DNA of 64,000 nucleotides. Source: Siderastrea siderea (Eukaryota > Cnidaria > Anthozoa > Scleractinia > Rhizangiidae). The notes under the pieces were generated by a model. The model was not told the origin of the DNA and ran no database searches. It worked only from the letters and a program-made list of their open reading frames with translations. Position 1 is the first letter of the stretch, and every line of letters starts with the position of its first letter. Location of the stretch: positions 37,934,304 to 37,998,303 of the forward strand of contig OZ034971.1 of assembly GCA_964030785.1 (NCBI GenBank), written 5' to 3'. The position numbers and the translations under genes were made by a program. This document shows positions 37,901 through 49,900 of this stretch, piece by piece.

Positions 37901-40900
37901 AAACTTATTTATTTAAACTATCATCAATTCGTTTCCAACTGTCTTAACAACAACCTCACTCTCGTAAAATACGATGCTATGAGCTCGGACGTTTGCTGCT
38001 GGGGCTACATTGAGACGATAATGGAGAATCAACTGTTTAGGATCTCTTGTCACTACCTCTTTCTGATATGACAAATCGAAATAGATAAGACCATATAAAC
38101 TGGTGTAATTTGCTATATTCAATTGTGTCCCACTGTTATAATCGTTTTTACGAAATGCATAACTCATAAGATCATTGAATATCCTAATTTTTGAATCTGC
38201 ATCATATTCGAGCTCTGGGTAAAAAACGTTATTCCCATATTCAAGCCTACAGCTTGATAAAGAGCTGTTAGCATTAGCTGCATTCAGTTTGAAAGTGTCA
38301 AACAAATATGGACTCCTCTCTTCTTCATTATTATTTGGTGCATCTGTCCGTTGGAGATAAACAAAAACATGTTTAACGTGGTCGATAGCTGGACTGATTT
38401 GAAACATATTCTGAATAGCTCTGGTATTTGCTGACTGATTGTAGAGATCTCGCATATATGTCCAGGTTGTTGGCTTGAGAAACTCTGAAACAAAATTACT
38501 ATACATAATGTCTTTTGGAATCAATCTTGGTAGCCAAAGATACAATCTTTTTACTACAACCCTTCCATCGTCAGCCGCTCCTGCTTTGTGAATTAATTCA
38601 CTGTCTTCGTTAAGTGTAAGTTCAATTGTGAGCTGCATCGGGGGTAACATTTTTCTTTCTAATTCTTGGAAAAAACTGTATCGATTCAACGGTATCATCT
38701 CGTTAATCGTTTTAGCTCCCCCATTACCGTCGTTTTGTGCTGCTTGGGTTAAAATACGACGGGCTTCGAAACCTGTGTTTGTATCTGCTGTAGTTCCATC
38801 AGTATCAAGATACCAGAACGAATTCTTTCCAACGGATCGACTGAAGTCATCACTGTATTCAAGTAGATTTTTGACATTCGTAATTCTATGTAAATTATCA
38901 CTCTCGTATACTATTTTACCAGACGATTTAATAACCATATGTCTGATTAGACTGTGAGATCCGTTTATCATTGTGATGCGATCTGCTGCAGCATATCCAG
39001 CACCATCTGCCCTTTTTTGAAGCTCTTTGGTTACTTCGAAATACCCATTAAAAAAATCGAACATAGTCGACCTATCGTTGATTGTGAATCTGTAACCTGT
39101 CTTTTTCTGTGATTGATTGTTACCAGGCTGTTCAATGACATTATCCAAATGGAAACGAACGTATTCATATCGTTGAAGATTTTCATTTGTTCTGAAACTC
39201 ATTTATATGAGTAGTTTAGATAAAATTCACTTTTTATATAAACCATTTCCCACTTGCTAGTCTATTTATAATTGGATAAAATTCACTTTTTAATAACATT
39301 TTATCGTCTTAATCCAGTACCAGATATAAGTCTATTCAGAATTGTGTTGTAATCTTCTTCTTGTTTTGGTTTAGTAGGTTTGGTTGGTTTCATGGTTTTA
39401 TTCATTGATTGTTTAGTTAAACCGTGTAATTTTCTCATAATAAGCTCTCCGCTTTTTTCAGCTGCTTTTTTTCCAAGTTTGTCTCCAGCATGTGAAATAC
39501 CAGATTCTAGCGCTTTTTTGGCAAAAGGTTTTAAAACCATTTCTGGAACTTTACTTAACACCCTTCCAACTGGTTTGAATATGTTATCAACAATAATCCC
39601 AGATCCTTTATGCTTATACACAAAACGACCTAGTTTCGGGTGATATACACGTTTATATTCATATAATGCCATCTATAACTATTAGTTAGATTAATCTCTC
39701 TTCTCTCTTAAAATCAAACTGAATGAAGTGTCACTATGATTAAGATCAATTATTCTTCGTTTGCCGTCGGTGATATAAATCCGAATTTTATGAATCGTAT
39801 TTTTATTGACTGGATTGAACTGTACTCGTCGAGGCTCTTGTGTGAAACTATAACTCGGAGTGAGAGTTGAAGTACTGAAACTATATATAATATCTGACTC
39901 TTCACCATCCACAAGACTGTCACTTATCAAATCACAATGAACATTCAATATTTCTCTGTCTTGTGAGAGATTAGGAATGTAATCTCCAACATTTACACTA
40001 CTTGTTAGAATCTTTTTATTGAAACCAATAAGATCATTAAAATTACTTTGAGTAAGATCTAATCTGTAATTTGAGGCTAGTGTTATTATTGTCCTGAATA
40101 TAGTATCGTTAAACTCCAGAGTGATTGGATATTGAGGGTTTGATGAGGTTCCTGTTTTTGTTTTTTCTTTGATTAAATTGTCAAAATCAATGTAATTCCA
40201 CACTCCAGGGTTGAATATAATTTCCGTCCAATTAGCACCACTATCTGTTGAATATCTTATTTTCTGATTATTGAGTTCGTTTGTCACATTAAACCAAGTG
40301 AATGACATCGAAATGATTCGGTCTAGGCCTATTTCATATTGTCTGTTTGAATCTAGTATTATCGGATTACGGTATTTGATTGTGAAATCCGATGGTTTAT
40401 TACCACTTATACCTTTGACGATATGACTGGATAATACAAGTTGTCTATTCATTTATATGATTAGTTTAGACTAAAATAGTTTTTGTATATTTTGTTGGAT
40501 TGTGGCTTATTGAGTATTGAATTTCTCAACAAGATGTCGAGAAGAGCGACACCTGTATTCCGTAGTTCGATGCTATTATTACCAGCAACCTTTGATCCGA
40601 TAATCAGTTCAAGTTTTTTCATCATTTCTGTTGGATTGTTGAAAAACATTACCTGTCCACCTCTTTTTGTTTTTTTCTTCAAACCAGATCCTTTAATATT
40701 TTTCAGTTTTTGATTGTTGTAATTGATATAATCATTTAGAACCTTTCTTGTATCTTGAATAATTTTTCTTCGATATTGAGCCTCAGCTTTAGTGATTGAG
40801 CCACTATTTAATTTTTTACTGATATCAGACAAAAACCCAGGGAGTTGTTTCTTTTTAGTTTTAGCATTTTTCAAGATTTTGTTCAGATAAGATTTCCTCT

Positions 40901-43900
40901 TTTTGTCATTCATATCTTCTTGTTGAAGTTGTAATTCAATATCATCATAATTCGGTATTTGAAGTTGATCCAAAGCTTCATTTATTCGATCTTCCTCAAG
41001 AATCGCGTAATCTGGTACTTCTTCTTCTTCGTATTCAGGTGGAAGATCTTCAGGTTCATACATGTATTCTGGATCTATATACATTTGTTTTTTACCTGAT
41101 GCTAAATCCTCAAGGACATCTTCATAAGATGGAGGTTTTGGAACTATCTGTTTCTCGTTTTCAGGTAAAACAGGTTGATCAAACAAATCGTCCAATCCAT
41201 AATCAGGCACTTCATCATCAATAGCTATTCCATAATCTGGAACAGGTCGCTTTTTCTTTACCAATCTTCTCAACGGTGCTTTTGGGGCTGTAAGTTCCTT
41301 TAACTCAGATGTTATAGGTTTGAAAAGTTTCTCTGCCTCGACTTCACCCATTTGATCAGATATCGTTTTTTGTTTTATTGTATCTCTTACTGTGTTAATC
41401 TTTTTACCAAGCTCGGATCGTTTCTCAGCCATTTCTTTCCATTTGAGTAAACTCATTATATCATTTGTTTACATAAAATTTCGTATTTTGTTCAGAAAAA
41501 TTAGGGTTATCATATATAAAAACGCTCGCATAGCGTGTCGCATAGCGAGTTGCCATGCAATAAAATTGTATAAACAAATGATATATGAAGATTCAAAATT
41601 ATGACATCCAAGATGATGGCAATGACGATTTTGTTCAATTAAAGAGTTTCATGCCAAACCGATGTTTCAGGATGCTTATTTGTGCTCCCTCTGGTGGTGG
41701 TAAAACCAACCTTCTGCTGGATATGATATATAGGCTTCTCTATTTTGATAAGATATACCTTTATGCTCGAAATCTCTCCCAAAGCAAATATAAGCATCTG
41801 TTGAAATCTCTTGAACCAATATCAAAAGAGGTCGGTTATGATGTGATAGAAGCAAGTAACGATGAAATCATCCCTCTGACAGATTTGTCTGATGAAAACC
41901 AAAAATTAATCATATTTGATGACTATTTGAATACAGGTAAGAAAAATGACGAACGGATACGAGACTACTTTACCAATTCTAGAAATAAAAATTGTTGTTG
42001 TATATATTTGAGTCAAAGCTATTACGGAACCGATAAAACAATAAGACTGAATAGTACACATTTTGGTGTTTTTGATTTTCCTTCTATAAACGAGCAATCG
42101 ATGATTTGTCGAGAACTGAACATAAATAAATCAGATTATCAGAAAGCTACTAAGGATCCATATAGTTTTTTGTATGTTGATAAGGTCAAAAAAAAGGTAG
42201 CCCGAAATTTCGATGAAAGAATATAAACCAATAATATATGAGTTATACTAACGGTATCCTTAATCATGATGATTCTCAAGGACTAAGTAAAATAGGTTTA
42301 AGAGGTTTACCTGGTATTGGATTTAAATTAGATGCTAATAATGATTATGATATGCAGAATAAAAAATTAGTGAATGTAAAACAAGGAACCAATAATAATG
42401 ATGTGGTTACAAAAAGTCAGTTAGATAGTGAAATAGCTAAGATTCCAAGTGTGGATACATCTAAATTCATGCTAAAAACAGGTGATACGATGACAGGGTC
42501 GCTTGTTGTCCCAAAAGACAATTACCCAGTTCAAGGTAATCTCAACAAGGTTATCAGTTATGAATCGCAAAGAGAGATATTCTTGTCAAAGAAGGAAGGA
42601 GGTCGAATGGAGCAACATATTGACATGAACAATAATTTCATCACAAATGTGAAAGATCCAGTTAATTCAGACCATTGTGTTAATAAAAAGTATGTCGAAA
42701 ATCAGCTTGAAAAAAAACTGGATAAAGGATCTGATATTGATATGAAAAATAATTCAATTATCAATCTTGATCTTCCATCAAACCAAAGAGACGCCGCATG
42801 TGTCGAGTTTGTTAACAACAGAATTGATGACATGACACAAAAAAAGTTTCTCAAAGTTGATGGCACCAACAATATGACTGGAAACTTGAATTTAAATGAA
42901 AAAACAATAATCAACTTGAACACCGATGACAAAGACATAAAATCAGCAGCTAATGTCGGCTATGTCAGCAGTAAGGTACACGCCGCCAAAGGTGATGTGA
43001 CTGTAGGGTTGAAAACTTACTTTGACACAAAAATCAAGGAGTCTCACATCACCAGCTCAACTAACAAGAAAGACGTTTTCAGGTATCTCATGGAAAATGC
43101 CGATGAATCTTCAAGTGAAAACAACATAATAGTTGATGGCATTGTTGACTTTTCTGGTTCCCTCCACAATGTCAACAAAAAAGCTTATAAATTTAAAATG
43201 GGGAAAGACGCTCAAAATGAGTATTCTTCTCGCATTGGCTTTAACATGTTCAAACTTCCAGAAGGCGAGTACACTTTGGCTATTGAATTTTTCCCTCCAA
43301 GCACAACAAATTTGTCAGTGAGTGTCGTTTCCACTTCACTAAATATTGGTCAACAATCAACTAAGCTGTTTGTTAATTACAGTAGATCGATTGTTCACTT
43401 ACATAAGTGGAGCATAACTCCTCCCGAATACATTTACATTGACATGCATTGTCAGGGCACTGCAAGTAGCTCCACTCAAGGAGTTGGTTATTTGATTGTA
43501 TATGGAGTCAAAGGATCACAGAGTAATGTAGACTCGGATGTGTATGATACGGCGTACGTTGTAGAAAATGGTAAAATGGTAATGCAAACAGATTTGTCTT
43601 TAAACGGACACCAACTACGCTCTTCCATTCACCACATAAACGGTTTTTTAAATTCAACAAAAGGGGACAAAAATTTTGTTTTAAATGGTGCCGAAATAAT
43701 GTCATTGCCGGGTGAAGCGATTTTGAAAAATATGGATATATACTGTACGCGTCCAATCACTTCTTCTTCTTCTCATGTCACTGTACATAGACACAAAAAA
43801 ATATCTTTGAAACTCAAAACATCTTTACGGAATTTTTTTACTGGAACTCTAAGCTCTTCAAGAAATTTTACCTCAAAAAAAAGTGGGTGGTATCAGACAA

Positions 43901-46900
43901 TAAACCTAAATTCTTTCCAAATGTCTTCGTCCGGGATTTTGGCTTTTGAACTAAATATGAATGATGATATTTGGAAAAGTTACAACTCAATTATACTTCG
44001 TATCGAGTATCAAACAAGTGCGTGATAACTTTCCACAAAAATTTTCATTTATAATATAGCACAATGCGGAACATTTTCGAATTCAACCAATCTCAGTTGA
44101 TAGTGAAATTCCCTCAAAGCCTGAGAGTAATGAATAATCTAAACAATATAATATGAAAACATCAACTTTAATCAACGAAATTATTGAGAATATAGAAAAA
44201 ATAGTTCGAAACATTAGAAAATTATACATCAGTATTAAGAAATCGTTCAAAAAAGAAAAAATGTAACCATATAATATATATGGTTAGACGTGAAAGAATA
44301 TTCAATTGGAACCATGTTTCAGAAAATTTAACAGAAGATCAAATATCTGAGTTGAAAGCATTGTACAAATTCTACCATAAGCAATACTGGCTCCACAAAG
44401 AGTCATTTAAAAGCTTCAAGAAAAAGAATATAGCATGTAACATTGGATCTGTTGTATTGATAGTAACTGGGACTGTGGCTGGTGGTGTGACGTTAAACCC
44501 CGCTGTACTTGGATCAATATCAGGCGCAGGGCTTATACTAAAAACATATTCAGAGGTCAAAAATTACAAAAGAAAGATCGAGATGTGTAAATTCGCGTAC
44601 ACTACGTATGAAAAGGTTTTAACTCATTTACGATCCTTTATGAGAGGACTGGAGTATAATGAAAAAGAATTTCTTGATCATGTCAAAGTTCTTGATGAAA
44701 TAATCATTGAAATGTGTCCTTTAACTGACAAATTTGAAAAGAAATATAATAAGGTATTCATCTAATAATAGATTTTATTTTACAACCAATAAGAGACATA
44801 ATACTTACCCAATACCGATCGTAAAAGGCCAATGTTTTTTTAGATTTGCTAATTGGAATATTTTTGTAAGGTATTCCCATCATCTTGAATATCTTTCTCA
44901 TAATAAAATTAACGCTAATCATTCTTTTCCTAGTTCCATTAACTTCATTAAGAACCTTACCGATCTCTGTAAACACTCTATCGATCTTATATTTCTGACA
45001 GTTTGATATTTTAATGTTATATTTTTCTTCAATATCGAGTAATATGTTGCTGATGTGGTACTCTCGATGGTAAACAGATTTTCTAATAAATTTATGTCTA
45101 TTTTCATAAAAATTAACATATTCTTTCACATAATTATATCCTTGAACAATACCACAACTTAGACATGCTAACATCCCATCGTCGTTAATAATATACTGAT
45201 TATCACAGCATGAATAATATTTCACTAAACGATCTTGTGGTTTTTCATTAGAATCTTCCAATTTTTGGTCACAAAAAGGACAAACAATATCTCCTGATTC
45301 TTTCAGTTCATCATGTAATTCCTTGTTACAATTCATTCTATACTATTATATGAGATATTTTTTTATGTAAATACAAGTTCCGCAAACACAGTCTGCTTTT
45401 CTGTTCACTACAAACTTTACTGACAAACTTTACTGACAAACTTTACTTCAAATACAAGTTCATCTGATATTACATGACAATCTGATGACTCATCGGGAAA
45501 GTCCCATTTCATCATAAACTTCCTGTTTTCACCAGACATGTCCAGACTTGTTTCTGAGAAAAACTTCCTGCTTTTCCGAGAAAGACTTCCTGTGGTGTGG
45601 AATCACGTGATTGAATAATGCGTTGTATACATAAAATGGAACCAGCATCGCAAAAAGAAACATCCCCTCTTGATCGCTTCGCGATCAATTCACTGCCTCA
45701 CAAAAGCTCCGCTTTTGTTCCCCAATGCATAAAAAATGGCGCCATGTAATAAAATACATATAGTTATCCATAAAATGGAACCAGCATCGCAAAAAGAAAC
45801 ATCCCCTCTTGATTTGCTTCGCAAATCAATTCACTGCCTCACAAAAGCTTTCGCTTTTGTTCCCCAATGCGATAAATGGAACCAATATAGTTAAAAAATG
45901 ATATGGAACCAGCATCGCAAAAAGAAACATCCCCTCTTGATTTGCTTCGCAAATCAATTCACTGCCTCACAAAAGCTTTCGCTTTTGTTCCCCAATGCGA
46001 TAAATGGAACCAATATAGTTAAAAAATGATATGGAACCAGCATCGCAAAAAGAAACATCCCCTCTTGATCGCTTCGCGATCAATTCACTGCCTCACAAAA
46101 GCTTTCGCTTTTGTTCCCCAATGCGATAAATGGAACCAATATAGTTAAAAAATGATATGGAACCAGCATCGCAAAAAGAAACATCCCCTCTTGATTTGCT
46201 TCGCAAATCAATTCACTGCCTCACAAAAGCTTTCGCTTTTGTTCCCCAATGCGATAAATGGAACCAATATAGTTAAAAAATGATATGGAACCAGCATCGC
46301 AAAAAGAAACATCCCCTCTTGATTTGCTTCGCAAATCAATTCACTGCCTCACAAAAGCTTTCGCTTTTGTTCCCCAATGCGAAAAAAATGGAATAAAGAT
46401 GTGGAGCAATGTAATGGAACCATCAACGCAAAAATGATGTGGAGCTATATGATGAATCAAGTATATGAAACCTTATTGTTTTAATTGCCCTACGAGACGT
46501 AGTCTCTACGAGACTACGTCTCTACCCAATTAAAACCGGAAAGGAGCCTCACTCGTTGACTTCGTCAACAACTTCCCGAGCCTGCTCGGCTCCTTTTCAT
46601 AAAATGATTTCCAAATGATGAATCAAGCATATGAAACCTTATTGCTTTAATTGCCCTACGAGACGTAGTCTCTACGAGACTACGTCTCTACCCAATTAAA
46701 GCCGGAAAGGAGCCTCACTCGTTGACTTCGTCAACGACTTCCCGAGCCTGCTCGGCTCCTTTTCATAAAATGATTTCCATAAAATGATTTCCAAATGATT
46801 TCCATAAAAATGATTCCCATCAGATGGATAGTAGTTATAGAGTTGGCGTTGTTCAAGATCAGTTTTGAAAAAACTGATCTCGAACCGCCAACTCTATAAC

Positions 46901-49900
46901 TACTCATACGTTCTGCGCATCTCGCGTCTGGTCCGAGATATTCCGCTTTCTTATTAGGAATTCGCCTATTTTTGCGTGGTTTATGACTGTTGAAAAAGCA
47001 GATCTTAACAAGGGCTACAAGAATCCAAAAGGAAAATTGGGACATTTCCGTCCGCCCCTCTCACCCAGTCAATAAGTCACTTATTGACTGGGTGAGAGGG
47101 CCGGACGGAAATGTCCCGGCGCAGTGCAGTGCAGAGTATTTCATTAACGTGCCATATTCTTCAAGATACTGGAACCAGTGCGCTAACTAAGGAGACGCAA
47201 TCAAGAGTCCTAAAGGCTGTACTACCACCAAAAATGTAAACCGGAAAGCTAATCTATCATGAAATGGTAAATGGAACGACGAAGAAAGAACATGGAGGTG
47301 GAGTTAATAACCATGTAAAAGAGGCAGTGCGGTGTCTGGGAGACGTCAGTTTTAGCTACCTTGCTTGTGAAGGTGGCGTCGGTGCTTTTCCTTGCTCGGG
47401 CGAAGGTGACCTCACAAGTGATGGAGACCTGATATACACGGGTGACGTGGCGGCTAAAACGCAAAGCAAATCAGTCATTTTATAGCAACAAAGTGTACCA
47501 ATCACGACGTAGGGCAAAGGCTAGATTTTCTCAGAAATTGCAGTTTTAGGGTATCGAAGAAGACTAGGGCCGGATCCAGGGGGGGGGTGAATTGGGTGGC
47601 TAGCCACCCCCCTCTTTGGTTCATTTAACCTTGAAATTAAGGACGGTGCCTCCTTTTATTACTGCGCATACGTTCTGCGCATCTCAGGATATTCAAGTTT
47701 CTTAAGAAATTTGCCCACTAATACAATATTTTTGCGCGGTTTATGACTATGTGGAAAAAGTAGATCTTAGCAAAGGCTATTAGAATCCAAAAAGAAAATT
47801 GGGGGTAGCAACGCATTTTTAAGAGAAAATTGAGCTTAAATTTGGAAAGAAATTGCCATACACTCTTTGTATTTTAGCGCTTTTTTGGAACTATGGTTGC
47901 TTAATTATCTCTGCGGAAAAATGCGTGGTTACCCACATTTTTCTTTTTGGATTCCAATAACCCTTGCTAAGAACTACTTTTCCTCCACAGTCATAACCTT
48001 TGCAAAAATACATCTGTATTAGGAGGCACCGTCCTTAAGAAAATGAACAAAACTATCACGGAGGCGACTTTGTCTCCGATTTCTCCGAAAATGTTCTGTC
48101 AGGTCAGCTCCCCCGCCCCCTCGTTAAAAAATCCTGGATCTGCCACTGAAGACATTAAAGTCAACAGTCGTCTGTCAATACGGAGATAGTCACGTATAGA
48201 CAAAACACGGATGCACAGAGCCTAGCACATTTGGGACGCTAATCATGCCGATTGCTCTGTTCACACTTATCTCCACTCCCACAGCCGATTTCGCAGCTGT
48301 TAGCAGACCCTGGCTTGTCAAGATTCACCCATCAACACGGGGATTAAAGGAGATTCGCAGATCTTTTACTTTTCGGTTCGCTGGTTGTTTGTTCATTGTT
48401 GTAAATATTTCTAGAAGCAGAAGCTTACATGGTAAGCTTCTGCGAGAAGTTAGTGTTTTTTTCTGCAAATTTACATGTGCGTCATTGTGATTATTTTATG
48501 ACCACGGGCGAATCATAGCTGAAAAACCCGGGAATGCGCATAGCAGTAAAATAGGTTGTAATAGCTATCTATCTACACCTCGTGATAAGCCTGACCTTGG
48601 ACTGGTGTCTTACCGTCAATGAACTCAGTTGATGTTTCCAGATCAGGCGGATATGGACCCAGCCCTTGAGCTAGCTCGTTCAGTCTCTTCCTAAAGAGAC
48701 AAAGAAAACGTACTCTAAGTGTTGATCGTCTGCGTTATGAAGTATATCTGTCAGCTCTCCTGCATTATGTCAACACATTCACCAAAGGCATACAGAACAA
48801 TTTCAAATGCCGAACTCGTCTGTAGACGTAGTAGATCTACAAGAAAACGGTACCCCGATTCGTGCAAATTAACAACCGATCCAATTTGAGAACAAAAATA
48901 GCTTGGGCGAACCACGCTAACCGTGTTTGAATTGGTCTTTATGAACCCGTTTATTGACTGTCTGGAGAGTTCTTCATAAATGTTCAAAAATTTTGAAACT
49001 CCTAGCACGCCAAGGAAGGGTGTCACATCAATGTAACGCTTTTAACCCTGAAAAAGGGGTCAAGTACATGTAAACTAACATCTTCCACTTTGAAAACCGG
49101 TATTAGCCTATCTACTCAACCTGTTGACCCAATAAAACGGAATTAACATAATAATTTAGAGTACTGCCAACACATTGCACCCTGAATTGACACTGTTTTC
49201 AGGTTCCGAACTCTCTTCGACACACATTCCAGTGCAATGCCGGCTGCTGACATTCTTCATGGCGCCACTTACTCATATTCCTCTTGCAGCAGCTGCATTT
49301 CTTCTGCGTGTTGTTCTTTCAAAGCTTTCACGTCCCCTTCAGTATACATCGGTTCTGGAGTCTAATAAAGAAGAACAATGGCAGCCAAACACGTTAGTGG
49401 GAGGGGAAGGTGGTGAGGTGGTTCTGTCATCGTTGATTTGAACTGCTTCAAAGTTCGTGTCAGCCTAGTCCCTGTACAGTCACGGCTCGTTTAGGCCTGG
49501 AATGTACCTTTGCGTGGTGACGTCATCGAGTAACAGGCTTCGAGCTGGCAACAATAGAACCGCTCTGAACAATTTTCCCGCTGTCAACCAAACAAGAGGG
49601 AACTGGTGCTGTTTTATTTTGTAACCAATGTAAAATAACTGGTTTACTGTCAGCCCATATTATATAGAAGGAAAACAACTGTAGAATTACATCAAAACAT
49701 AAAAACACTCAACCAGTAAATTTAATCTGTAAATGTTTAGAAATGTTTTCTTTTGCATTTCAGCTTTGAGCTCGCTGGTAAGTGAGGCTTAAGAAGAGCC
49801 TTTTTGTGTACTACGTAGCACAAGGTAAATGTAGAAAAGAAGCTAGATCTTTCTATCAACGTACCTCTTGAATCTTCTCTTCACTGTTTTCCGTTACTTC

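Larger units (their letters stand above)
28308..46904. mobile_element. Complete Maverick/Polinton (endogenous adintovirus-like element)
   Basis: 18,597 bp, starting AGTAGTTATAG and ending CTATAACTACT, with long terminal inverted repeats and a perfect 6-bp target duplication. Gene content is diagnostic: protein-primed family-B DNA polymerase, retroviral-type integrase with chromodomain, FtsK/HerA-type packaging ATPase, adenain-like protease, double- and single-jelly-roll capsid proteins, phospholipase A2 and a fibre-like protein. Genes from 29348 to 41456 are on the minus strand, 41585-44765 on plus, and the VLTF3-like gene on minus. Coding density is high. Lesions are few: one nonsense codon in PolB, a frameshift in the PLA2 gene, a broken Bro-N gene and a protease without ATG. 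This suggests a fairly young insertion no longer fully competent. It sits in an intron of the long minus-strand host gene. Confidence 0.95.
45637..46904. repeat. Right terminal inverted repeat of the Polinton
   Basis: About 1,268 bp, the inverted counterpart of 28308-29335. The extra length comes from two additional hairpin units. The outer 500 bp match almost perfectly. One difference is a 16-base expansion of the GTAGAGACGTAGTCTC hairpin in the left copy. Confidence 0.95.

Noticed and set aside
28308..46904. Assembly chimera or contaminating free virus as explanation of the Polinton
   Set aside because: A perfect 6-bp duplication, an empty-site paralogue nearby and host exons in matching phase on both sides indicate a true insertion.
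48400..48445. GCAGAAGCTTAC-ATG-GTAAGCTTCTGC hairpin as a regulatory RNA
   Set aside because: A single perfect 12-bp inverted repeat with no second copy or flanking signal; could be chance or a tiny repeat remnant.
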